The position numbers were made by a program, and so were the translations under genes. Shown in pieces: positions 51,014-59,190 of a DNA stretch of 64,000 bases (within the stretch, counting starts at the first letter, position 1; the number at the start of each line of letters is the position of its first letter). Source of the stretch: DATDIC01 sp963777625 (lineage in GTDB: Bacteria > Pseudomonadota > Alphaproteobacteria > Acetobacterales > Acetobacteraceae); the NCBI GenBank assembly GCA_963777625.1, contig CAVZRO010000008.1:248001-312000 (forward strand). The letters run 5' to 3'. The notes under the pieces were generated by a model. It was not told the DNA's origin. It ran no database searches and was given only the letters and a program-made list of their open reading frames with translations.

Positions 51014-51982
51014 CTATGTGGCGGCGCGATACGCCTCCTGCACGAGTTGCATCGCCGCGGCCATGTCGTTCAGGCCGGCGATCGGGGGATCGCCGCGCGC
51101 AACACGACGCAGCGTGTCGACGACGAAGGCGGGATAAAGCGGGACGTTGACCGTCGGCACGTGGACGACCCGCCGCTGCCGCGCGCGGTCCACGATTTCC
51201 AGGGTTTCCGCGTCATGCACGATGAAGTAGTGACGTTCCGTGCGGATGCTGTAGTGCAGGTCGAACACGGCGGTTGCGGCCGGAAGCAGATATCCGGTTT
51301 CCACGAGGCAGGTGGCGGCGCCTGCTCGCAGCAGGACGGCCGCATGATCTTCCACATCGCAGTCGGCGTTCAGGTTGGAAATGGTTGCTCCGGCAAGCAC
51401 AAGCGGATGCTGGGGAATCAGGACCCGGCAGAGATCGAGAAAATGCACGCCGAGATTGAGCAGCGCGCCGCCGCCGGCGGTGGAACGCTGAAGCATCCAC
51501 TCGCATCGCGCTTCGCGGTATCGATCCGTCAGACCGCCGATGAACTTGAAGGCGGCATATTGCACCGGGTCGCCGGACGAGATGTCGGTGATGGCGTGGT
51601 GCATCGGCGAGCGGCGAAAAACGAACGGCACGGCGGCGAACAAGGACGCCTCGGCGGCGCGAGCAGCAATATCGCTTACCTCGGCCGTGTTGATCCCCGC
51701 GGGTTTTTCGATCGCGAACGGGATCCGGGACGTGATGAGGAAACGCGCGGCCTCCGCCATGTCGCAGTGGCGACCGAGCACGAACGCGAACTCGGGCCGG
51801 GTATCCGCGCACATATCACGATACTCGGCCCATGCGCGGCATCCGGCCTGCGCCGCGGCCGGTTTAGCGCGGGTCAGGTCGGGATCGCTGACCCCGACGA
51901 CTTGACTATCGGCGAGCTTGAGGGCCGGCTCCAGATAGAACGGCGTGTGCCAGTGCGACACACCGATGAATACGATGCGCAT
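51014..51982 (-). CDS. Gfo/Idh/MocA family oxidoreductase
   Basis: The 322-residue protein has an N-terminal Rossmann fold (MRIVFIGVSHWHTPFYLEPA, in which the usual G-x-G-x-x-G is altered to G-V-S-H-W-H), then VVGVSDPDLTRAKPAA, and the diagnostic IPFAIEKPAGINT near 91 with the E-K-P catalytic lysine. The C-terminal beta sheet domain follows. Such enzymes oxidise sugars or inositols with NAD(P). The altered dinucleotide loop suggests unusual cofactor handling or loss. It is convergent with the TauE gene, with 12 bp between. Confidence 0.85.
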   Translation of the reverse strand: MRIVFIGVSHWHTPFYLEPALKLADSQVVGVSDPDLTRAKPAAAQAGCRAWAEYRDMCADTRPEFAFVLGRHCDMAEAARFLITSRIPFAIEKPAGINTAEVSDIAARAAEASLFAAVPFVFRRSPMHHAITDISSGDPVQYAAFKFIGGLTDRYREARCEWMLQRSTAGGGALLNLGVHFLDLCRVLIPQHPLVLAGATISNLNADCDVEDHAAVLLRAGAATCLVETGYLLPAATAVFDLHYSIRTERHYFIVHDAETLEIVDRARQRRVVHVPTVNVPLYPAFVVDTLRRVARGDPPIAGLNDMAAAMQLVQEAYRAAT

Positions 51983-52004
51983 GCCGCCGCCTTCGCTGCG
52001 GCGT

Positions 52005-52475
52005 TCACATCACCAAGACGGTCACTCCCAGCAACCGGAGCGTCAGCACGGTTACCAGCATTGCCACGATCACCGCCGTCAGCCCCCAGCGCAGCCAGAG
52101 ATACCCGGCCGGCACCGCCATTCCGTGCTGCGCCCACCGGTACTCTGCCACCACAGTGGTGATGAACCCGGCGGCCAGCAGCAGCAGCGCCAGCCAGCTC
52201 CACAACACCAGTGCCGCCAGCAACGCCACCCATCCTGCCAGCGGCGGCACCACGCCGAGCACCAGCCGCCAGGGCTGCGCTTGGCCGCCGGCTTCGACCG
52301 GTCGCAACGCGAACCCCCACTGCATCCCACCCAGGAACGCCAGCACGACTGCGCAGTAGCCTATCAGTGCGGCCAACATGTCCGCCGCGCCGGTGCCGGG
52401 CCCGATGGCGCCCAGTCCGCAAACGATAACCGGCACGATTCCGACGATCCCCACAATCATTACCACCAGCGGCAT
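52005..52475 (-). CDS. DUF3429 inner-membrane protein
   Basis: The 156-residue protein has five hydrophobic segments. The pattern MLAALIGYCAVVLAFLGGMQ, WGFALRP, WRLVLGVVPPLAGWVAL and the last helix matches DUF3429 (TMEM69-like) proteins of unknown function. It lies 22 bp upstream of the oxidoreductase start on the same strand and may be co-transcribed with it. Confidence 0.85.
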   Translation of the reverse strand: MPLVVMIVGIVGIVPVIVCGLGAIGPGTGAADMLAALIGYCAVVLAFLGGMQWGFALRPVEAGGQAQPWRLVLGVVPPLAGWVALLAALVLWSWLALLLLAAGFITTVVAEYRWAQHGMAVPAGYLWLRWGLTAVIVAMLVTVLTLRLLGVTVLVM

Positions 52476-52595
52476 CGCTCGCCTCCGCTTATTGACAGTG
52501 CAGCCATATGCTACCCACCCGCTGGGCGACTAGAGCCACTCCAGACTGATCACCGGTGGGGCCCTGGTCTCGTCGCTCCCTCACAGGGAAGACAC

Positions 52596-53894
52596 ATGGG
52601 ATTCGCGATCGAAGTCGTTGTGATATTGGTGCTGATCGGGATCAACGGCCTGTTCGCGCTCAGCGAGCTGGCTCTTGTATCCGCTCGCCGCGCCCGGCTG
52701 GCGGTGCTGGAGCGCAAGGGCGTTGCCGGTGCAGGGACGGCGCGCATGCTGGCTGAGGATCCGCAGCGTTTTCTTCCCACTGTCCAGGTCGGCGTCACCC
52801 TGGTGAGCGTGTTCATCGGCGTGTTCGGCGGTGCCCGTGTCGCCGAGCACGTGCAGGCCTGGCTGCAGGCGCTTGGCCTCGGCGTGGGCGTCGCTTCGCC
52901 ACTGGCGCTCGTGATCGTGGTCGTCGTGACCACCTATCTCACGCTCGTGCTCGGCGAACTGGTGCCCAAGCAGCTTGCACTGCGCCGGCCGGAGGTGATG
53001 GCCGCCCATGTCGCGGTGCCGATCGCCTGGACAGCCCGGCTGACCAGCCCGGCGGTATGGCTGCTGTCGCGATCCTCCAGCCTGATCCTTCACCTCATCG
53101 GCCACGGCCGCGCCGCCCACCAGAGCGTCACGGAAGAAGAGCTGCGCGCCCTGTTGGCGGAGGGCACCCAGGCCGGTGTGCTGGAAACCGAGGAGCGCGA
53201 CATGATCGAGCGCGTGCTGCGGCTGGCCGATAAGCCGGTTCGGGCGATCATGACGCCGCGCAACGAGCTGGCCTGGATCGATCGCACCGACAGCCGGCGA
53301 GAGATCGCCGCCACGCTGAAATCGGCCCAGCACTCCCGTTTCGTGGTCTGCGACGGGTCGGTCGATAACGTGGTCGGCGTCGTGCAGACGAAAGACCTGC
53401 TCGACCGCATCCTGAGTGGCGGCGACCTGTCGTTGGGATCGGCATTGCGCCAGCCGATCGTGGTGCCTGACGCGGTCACGGCGCTGGATGCGCTGGAGCG
53501 GCTGAGATCCGACCCGATCGGCATGGCGCTGGTGATGGACGAGTACGGCAGCTTTGAAGGGGTGGTTACCGCCGCCGACGTGCTGGAAGCCATTGTCGGC
53601 GATCCCACCGATGCCGCGCCGCAACCCGTGCCTTCCGGCAGCTCCCAGGCAGCACCGGTGTTGCTCATGGATGGCATGATGCCGGCGGATGAGCTGAAGG
53701 CCCGCCTCGATCTTCCCGACCTGCCGTCCGAGGGTACCTACCATACCCTCGCCGGCCTGTTGCTTGCGCTACTGGGACGCGTCCCTCGCGAGGGGGACCG
53801 GATCGTCTTTGGCGGCTGGCGCTTCGAGGTCGTGGCGATGGAGGGGCGCCGGGTCGAAAAGGTCCAGGTCGCCCGCGAACCCACCACCTCCTGA
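52596..53894 (+). CDS. CNNM/CorC family protein (HlyC/CorC type)
   Basis: ATG 52596 behind CACAGGGAAGAC gives 432 residues. Residues 1-190 form the CNNM membrane domain (ILVLIGINGLFALSELALVS, VTTYLTLVLGELVPKQLALR). Paired CBS domains follow from about 210 (RAIMTPRNELAWID, GVVQTKDLLDRIL, MALVMDEYGSFEGVVTAADV, EAIVGD), then a CorC/HlyC transporter-associated domain (PSEGTYHTLAGLLLALLGRV, RIVFGGWRFEVVAMEGRRVE). Family members influence Mg2+/Co2+ transport. The older hemolysin label is misleading. Confidence 0.9.
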   Translation: MGFAIEVVVILVLIGINGLFALSELALVSARRARLAVLERKGVAGAGTARMLAEDPQRFLPTVQVGVTLVSVFIGVFGGARVAEHVQAWLQALGLGVGVASPLALVIVVVVTTYLTLVLGELVPKQLALRRPEVMAAHVAVPIAWTARLTSPAVWLLSRSSSLILHLIGHGRAAHQSVTEEELRALLAEGTQAGVLETEERDMIERVLRLADKPVRAIMTPRNELAWIDRTDSRREIAATLKSAQHSRFVVCDGSVDNVVGVVQTKDLLDRILSGGDLSLGSALRQPIVVPDAVTALDALERLRSDPIGMALVMDEYGSFEGVVTAADVLEAIVGDPTDAAPQPVPSGSSQAAPVLLMDGMMPADELKARLDLPDLPSEGTYHTLAGLLLALLGRVPREGDRIVFGGWRFEVVAMEGRRVEKVQVAREPTTS

Positions 53895-54021
53895 CACTGG
53901 ATGGCAGAGAGGCCCGATGATGAATTTGTTCGCGATGTGATCCCTGTCACAGGGCGAGGTCGTGAACCCGGTCCAGTATGCTCGCGCTGCACAACGCGGC
54001 CCCGAAAGGGGGAGAGACAAC

Positions 54022-54243
54022 ATGGATCGCACATCAGATTTTGTCCGGCTAGACGACGTGCTGGATCCTGAGCAGACCAAGGTCCGCGCGGATGAGGTGT
54101 ACTGCGCCGGCTCGGTCAGCAGGCATTCGAGTTTGTTCGTCGTGTTGGTCTGCTTTGCCGGTCTCGCGTCGCTGGCGGTATTTCAGCCGCACGCGCACAA
54201 CGTCCATGTCAGCGCCCCGGCGATCAGCGTGACGCATCACTGA
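54022..54243 (+). CDS. Small single-pass membrane protein
   Basis: ATG 54022 after AAAGGGGGAGAGACAAC gives 73 residues: MDRTSDFVRLDDVLDPEQTK, a helix, and one membrane segment (SLFVVLVCFAGLASLAVFQP) with a His-rich end (PHAHNVHVSA...SVTHH). The family is not recognised. The His-rich tail might bind metal. It is convergent with the RND gene, with 14 bp between. Confidence 0.6.
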   Translation: MDRTSDFVRLDDVLDPEQTKVRADEVYCAGSVSRHSSLFVVLVCFAGLASLAVFQPHAHNVHVSAPAISVTHH

Positions 54244-54257
54244 CCGGTGTGGTTTCC

Positions 54258-57200
54258 CTACTCCGCCGGTCGTTCCACGGGGGTGTCGTGACGCTTGGGT
54301 AGAGTTCGCCGCTCTTCCAGGCGTTGCAGCACGACGAAGAACGACGGTACGAACAGCACGGCAAGGCAGGTGGACGCGATCATCCCGCTGAATACCGATA
54401 GCCCCAGCGATACGCGCGCTGCCGCGCCGGCGCCCGTCGCCAGGACCAGAGGCAGGACACCCAGGATGAACGCGAACGAGGTCATCAGGATCGGCCGGAA
54501 CCGGACACGTGCGGCATCCACGGCCGCCTGCAGGATCGGTTCGCCGTCGGCCCGCCGCTCGCGCGCCACCTCCACGATCAGGATTGCGTTCTTGGCGGCC
54601 AGAGCGACGAGCAGCACGATGCCGATCTGCGTGTAGAGATTGTTCGCCAGCCCGAGTATTCCCAGCGTGATCGCCGGGCCCAGCAGCGCCAGCGGGACCG
54701 CCAGGATCACCGCCAGTGGGGCGATCCAGCTTTCGTACTGGCCGGCGAGGCACAGATAGACCAGCACCAGCGCCATCCCGAATACCAGGTAGATTTGGCC
54801 ACCAACCGCTTTTTCCTGATACGACATGGCCGTCCATTCGAATCCGGTACCAGGCGGTAGAACCTTGTTGCCGATCTCCTCCATCAGCGACATTGCCTGG
54901 CCTGAGCTGAAGCCCGGCGCGGGCACGCCGATCAACCCAGCCGTGGGATACAGGTTATACAGGCTGATCAGTGCCGGCCCGACGACCGGCCGCAGGGTAA
55001 CCAGCGCACCCAGGGGTACCATGTTGCCGTTGCTGCTGCGGGTGTAGAGCGCCTCCAGGTCGCTTGATTGCAGGCGGAATTTCGAGTCGGCCTGGACGTA
55101 AACCTGGAAGGTCCGGCCGAACAGGTTGAACTGGTTGACGTAGCTCGACCCGATATAGCCGGACAGCACGTTGAAGACGTCGCCCACGGAGACGTGCAGC
55201 GTTTCGGCTTTTGTGCGGTCAACATCCACTTCAATCTGCGGAACGTCGGCCCGATAGGACGTGCTGACATGCTCCAGAGTGCTCTGGCTGCCTGCATCGG
55301 CAATCATCGTCTGGGTGATGCGGTCCAGCTTTCTCCAGTCAACATTGCCGTCGCGCAGCTCGAGCTGCATGTTGAATCCGCTCGCGTTGCCGATTCCCTG
55401 GATGGGCGGCGGTATCAGAACCAGCGCGGATCCATCGGCCAGCTTGTTCAGCGCACCTTGCAGATGGAGGTAAATCGAGCGCAGGTCCTCGCCGTTCGCC
55501 TTTCCGCGCACCGACCAGTCTTTCAGGATTACGTAGTCCACCCCCGCGCTCGAGAGGGAGGCGCTGTTGTCGAGCACGGAGATGCCGCTGATCTCGACGA
55601 CCTGGTCCACTCCGGGCGTGGCGAGCGCCGCTTGGGTTACCGCGGCCATCGCCTTCTGGGTTCGTTCCAGCGAGGCGCCATCGGGAAGCTGGGTGGCGAC
55701 CAGCACGTATCCCTGATCCTCGGTGGGGATGAACGCGGTCGGCAGGCGGGCGATCCCCCAGAAGGCGACCGCCGCCAGCAGGAGCGCGATCAGCACCATC
55801 AACAGCGCGTGGTGCGTCATGCCGCCGATCAGGCGGGCGTAGCTACGCTCGACCGGGTCATACAGGAAATTGACGCCGCGGAAGAAGAAGTTCCGCTTCT
55901 CCGGCGGCACCGGCGGGCGCAACCACAAGGCGCACTGGGTCGGTTTCAGCGTGGCGGCGTTGATGGCGCTGATCAGCGCCGTCGCGGCGATCACCAGAGC
56001 GAATTGTGCATACATCTTGCCCGTCAGCCCGGGCAGGAACGCGGCCGGCACGAACACCGCCATCAGCACCAGCGTGATGCCAATGATGGGGCCGAGCAAC
56101 TCGTCCATTGCCTTGATCGCGGCGTCATGCGCCGACAGGCCGCGTTCCTGGTAATGCGCCGCGCCTTCCACGACCACGATGGCGTCGTCCACCACGATGC
56201 CGATCGCCAGGATGATAGCGAACAAGGTGGACAGGTTGACGGTAAATCCCAGCACTTCCATTGCCGCGAAAGCGCCGATGATGGTCACCGGAACGGTGGT
56301 TGCGGGTACCAGCATGGCGCGCCAGTCCTGCAGGAAAACCAGGATGACGATCAGTACCAGAATGCCCGCCTCGATCAGCGTCTTGTACACCTCATCGATC
56401 GAGGTCTTGACGAACCCGGTGGTGTCGAACGGGATGGAGTAGGTCAGGTCCTGCGGGAACGCCTTCGCCAGCTCCTGCATTTTCGCGCGTACGTGGGTCG
56501 CGACGTCCAGCGCGTTGGCATCCGGCGTTTGCGAGATCGCCAGACCGGCGGCCTGATGGCCATTCAGGCGGAACACCTGGGAATAGGTCTGCGCCCCGAG
56601 CTCGATCCGCGCCACGTCGCGCAAGCGGGTCACCGCGCCGTTCTGCGACTTCACGACGATGGCGCCGAATTGCGCCGGATCGGTCAATCGGCCTTCCACG
56701 TTCACGGTGTACTGGAATGGCTGGCCTGTTGGTGCCGGCGGTGCGCCGATCTGACCGGCTGCGACCTGCTGGCTCTGCTGCTGAACGACGTTGACCACGT
56801 CCGCCGGTGTCAGGCCGTAGCTGTACAGCTTCTGCGGATCGAGCCAGAGACGCATGGCGTACTGGCCGACCCCGAATACGTTGACGTTGCCCACGCCGGG
56901 GATGCGCGACAGCTCGTTCAGCAGACTGATGGTGGCATAGTTGCTCAGGAAAAGACTGTCATACGTGCCTTTTGGCGAAGTCAGCGTGACGATCTGGAGG
57001 ATTGCGGTGGATTTCTGCTGCACCGTGACGCCCTGCGCCTGGACGGCGATCGGCAGTTGCGCCATGGCGGTGGCGACCCGATTCTGCACCAGGACCTGCG
57101 CGAAATTCAGATCGGTGCCGATCTGGAAGGTGACTGTCAGCGAATAGGTACCGTCGCTGGCACTGGTGGACTGCATGTACAGCATGCCCTGCACACCGTT

Positions 57201-57410
57201 CACCTGCTGCTCGATCGGCAGCGCCACGGTGTTCATGACCGTCTCCGCCGACGCGCCCGGGTAGCGGGTGGTCACCGATACGGTGGGCGGCACGACGTTG
57301 GGGTACTGGGAGATCGGCAGTGTCAGCAGGGACACGCCGCCGAGCAGGACAAACAGGATCGCCAGTACGTTCGCCAGTACCGGGCGGTCGATGAAGAAGC
57401 GGGAGATCAT
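54258..57410 (-). CDS. RND efflux transporter, HAE1 family (AcrB/MexB type)
   Basis: The 1,050-residue protein begins MISRFFIDRPVLANVLAILF and has the twelve-helix RND layout with two large periplasmic loops. Helix 4 carries the proton-relay aspartates (GIVVDDAIVVVEGAAHYQER) and helix 10 the relay lysine (ALAAKNAILIVEVARERR). DLTYSIPFDTTGFVKTSIDE and PTAFIPTEDQGYVLVATQLP are typical HAE1 markers. It exports drugs or other amphiphiles with the adaptor encoded upstream. The start overlaps the adaptor's stop by 4 bp. No outer-membrane channel gene is present. Confidence 0.95.
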   Translation of the reverse strand: MISRFFIDRPVLANVLAILFVLLGGVSLLTLPISQYPNVVPPTVSVTTRYPGASAETVMNTVALPIEQQVNGVQGMLYMQSTSASDGTYSLTVTFQIGTDLNFAQVLVQNRVATAMAQLPIAVQAQGVTVQQKSTAILQIVTLTSPKGTYDSLFLSNYATISLLNELSRIPGVGNVNVFGVGQYAMRLWLDPQKLYSYGLTPADVVNVVQQQSQQVAAGQIGAPPAPTGQPFQYTVNVEGRLTDPAQFGAIVVKSQNGAVTRLRDVARIELGAQTYSQVFRLNGHQAAGLAISQTPDANALDVATHVRAKMQELAKAFPQDLTYSIPFDTTGFVKTSIDEVYKTLIEAGILVLIVILVFLQDWRAMLVPATTVPVTIIGAFAAMEVLGFTVNLSTLFAIILAIGIVVDDAIVVVEGAAHYQERGLSAHDAAIKAMDELLGPIIGITLVLMAVFVPAAFLPGLTGKMYAQFALVIAATALISAINAATLKPTQCALWLRPPVPPEKRNFFFRGVNFLYDPVERSYARLIGGMTHHALLMVLIALLLAAVAFWGIARLPTAFIPTEDQGYVLVATQLPDGASLERTQKAMAAVTQAALATPGVDQVVEISGISVLDNSASLSSAGVDYVILKDWSVRGKANGEDLRSIYLHLQGALNKLADGSALVLIPPPIQGIGNASGFNMQLELRDGNVDWRKLDRITQTMIADAGSQSTLEHVSTSYRADVPQIEVDVDRTKAETLHVSVGDVFNVLSGYIGSSYVNQFNLFGRTFQVYVQADSKFRLQSSDLEALYTRSSNGNMVPLGALVTLRPVVGPALISLYNLYPTAGLIGVPAPGFSSGQAMSLMEEIGNKVLPPGTGFEWTAMSYQEKAVGGQIYLVFGMALVLVYLCLAGQYESWIAPLAVILAVPLALLGPAITLGILGLANNLYTQIGIVLLVALAAKNAILIVEVARERRADGEPILQAAVDAARVRFRPILMTSFAFILGVLPLVLATGAGAAARVSLGLSVFSGMIASTCLAVLFVPSFFVVLQRLEERRTLPKRHDTPVERPAE

Positions 57411-58552
57411 GATTTGGGCATCGGCGTGGGTTGCGGCGCGACCTTGGCACCCGGGATGGCATGCTGCAGCCCGGTGATGACGACCTGGTCGTCCGCGGTG
57501 ATGCCAGAGCTGATCACGCGCAGCGCGCCGACCACCTGGCCGGCCTGCACGGAGCGCTGCTCCACGACGTTGTCCTTGTTGACCACCAGCAGATAACGCC
57601 CCGCCTGGTCGGTCCCCAAGGCGGTATTCGGCACCAGCAATGCCGGTGCCGTTTGGCTTCGCAACGGAATGCGCACGCGCACGAAGAAGCCCGGCAACAG
57701 CGCACGATTCGCGTTCTTGAAGATGGCGCGCACCGCCAGGGTGCCGGTTGACGGATCCAATGTCGGCGAAATGTAATTCAGGTTGCCGCTCAGCGGATAA
57801 CCGGTGTCGGTCATCAGTCCGACCTCGACCGGTATTTGACTGATCTGGTCAGGCGTCAGTGTCTGCTGTTTGGAGGCCGCCTTGATGCGTAGGACATCCT
57901 GCTCACTGACCGTGAAATTCACATAGATCGGGTCGAGCTGGACGATGGTTGCCAGCTTGGTCGGGCTGGTGACCCCCACCAGTTCGCCGACCGAGACCAG
58001 ATGGTTCGTGACCACCCCGTCGAACGGGGCCGTTACATGCGTATAGCCAAAGTTGATGCCGGCAATCGCCACGCCGGCGGTCTGGTTGAGGACATTGGCC
58101 TGGTCAGACGCGTATTTCGCCTTGGCCTGATCAAACGTGTTCTGCGCGGTCACATTCTGCTGCAACAGCGTCGCCTGTCGCTGGAACTCCGCCTTCGATT
58201 GCACCAGCGCTGCGTTGGCGGCGTCCAGTTGCGCCTGGGCCTGCTGAAGCTTTGCCTGGTAGGGCGCCGGCTCGATCAGGAACAGTTGCTTTCCCGGTTT
58301 CGCCAATGACCCATCCGTGTAGTCGATCTCCTGCAGGAAGCCTTCCACTCGCGCGACCAGGTCCACTTCGTTATACGCCGCCGTGTTGCCGGTGGAGTCC
58401 AATTCCGGCGTCACCTGGCGCGACAGCGGATGTGCCACCCCCACTTGCGGGGGTGGCGGTGCCACATAGGCGTTTTCCTTCTTGCACCCGGCCAGCCCCA
58501 CCAGCACGAAGCAAAGGATAGCAACGGTTGCGATAGAGCGGGTTGGCAACAT
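57407..58552 (-). CDS. RND efflux periplasmic adaptor (membrane fusion lipoprotein)
   Basis: The 381-residue protein has a lipobox (VLVGLAGCKKEN, Cys23), the lipoyl-like halves VEGFLQEIDYTDGSLAKPGK and YTHVTAPFDGVVTNHLVSVG, a coiled-coil hairpin (about 100-150, YQAKLQQAQAQLDAANAALV) and the beta-barrel region ending in VLRIKAASKQQTLT and GLQHAIPGAKV. This is the AcrA/MexA layout. The start ATG is 7 bp after the stop of the cysteine-rich gene, so cysteine-rich protein, adaptor and RND pump form one transcript. Confidence 0.93.
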   Translation of the reverse strand: MLPTRSIATVAILCFVLVGLAGCKKENAYVAPPPPQVGVAHPLSRQVTPELDSTGNTAAYNEVDLVARVEGFLQEIDYTDGSLAKPGKQLFLIEPAPYQAKLQQAQAQLDAANAALVQSKAEFQRQATLLQQNVTAQNTFDQAKAKYASDQANVLNQTAGVAIAGINFGYTHVTAPFDGVVTNHLVSVGELVGVTSPTKLATIVQLDPIYVNFTVSEQDVLRIKAASKQQTLTPDQISQIPVEVGLMTDTGYPLSGNLNYISPTLDPSTGTLAVRAIFKNANRALLPGFFVRVRIPLRSQTAPALLVPNTALGTDQAGRYLLVVNKDNVVEQRSVQAGQVVGALRVISSGITADDQVVITGLQHAIPGAKVAPQPTPMPKS

Positions 58553-58558
58553 GCGCGG

Positions 58559-59071
58559 TTACCGACTCTGCCGTGCGGCCATCAGCGCCGAACGGCATTG
58601 CCGTGACAGCGAGCTTCCGTGCGCTTCCAGGCAGGCAATCGCCCGTCCGCCGCCTGGGCGAACGCCGCTGCAGTAAGTGCGGTAGTCGGGTCCGCAGGCT
58701 TCGCGCATCAATCCGATCTCCTGCCGTCCCGACATCTGAGGGTGGGCCGCCGGGGGCGGTGGAGCAGCCGTGGCGTTACTGCCGCCGGCGCTGCCGCCAC
58801 TGACCGCGCTCAGTGCCGTCTGGCAACCGTGCGACAGGCTCGGGGCATTCTGTTGCAGACAGGCGAGCGCGGCGGATCCCCCGGTCGGCACGTCGGCGCA
58901 GTGTGCCTGGTAATCCGCGCGGCAAGCCTGCTTGATCGCATTGGCCTGTGCCTGCGTGGGTTGTTGTGCCAGGGCAGGGCCGATGGCGAGACCGGCGGCG
59001 GCGAAGAGGATCGCTGCCTTGATGCGACGTATCCAGCGATCCGGCGCTCTCATTCGCCTGACACCCTGCAT
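58559..59071 (-). CDS. Exported cysteine-rich repeat protein
   Basis: ATG 59071 behind GCAGGAGGTTTCGTC gives 170 residues. A signal peptide (IKAAILFAAAGLAIGPALAQ) is followed by two Cys-rich repeats: ACRADYQAHCADVPTGGSAA with LACLQQNAPSLSHGC, and ACGPDYRTYCSGVRPGGGRA with IACLEAHGSSLSRQC. Each has four cysteines in the C-x6-C-x12-C-x10-C type spacing of GLG1-like cysteine-rich repeats. A Pro/Ala linker joins them. It is predicted to be a disulfide-bonded periplasmic or secreted protein. Leading an RND operon is an unusual position, and function is unknown. Confidence 0.8.
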   Translation of the reverse strand: MQGVRRMRAPDRWIRRIKAAILFAAAGLAIGPALAQQPTQAQANAIKQACRADYQAHCADVPTGGSAALACLQQNAPSLSHGCQTALSAVSGGSAGGSNATAAPPPPAAHPQMSGRQEIGLMREACGPDYRTYCSGVRPGGGRAIACLEAHGSSLSRQCRSALMAARQSR

Positions 59072-59190
59072 GACGAAACCTCCTGCATTATCGCCGGAAC
59101 CGACCGCCGCCGAAACTACCGCTGTCAAATCGCCCTTGGCCCGCCGTCCGGCCGAACCGGTCCTGTTCCAGTTGTTGATAGTTGGACCGG

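Noticed and set aside
55068..57596. Long 842-residue plus-strand frame
   Set aside because: It is the antisense shadow of the RND pump gene, with His/Gln/Arg-rich sequence and no family similarity.
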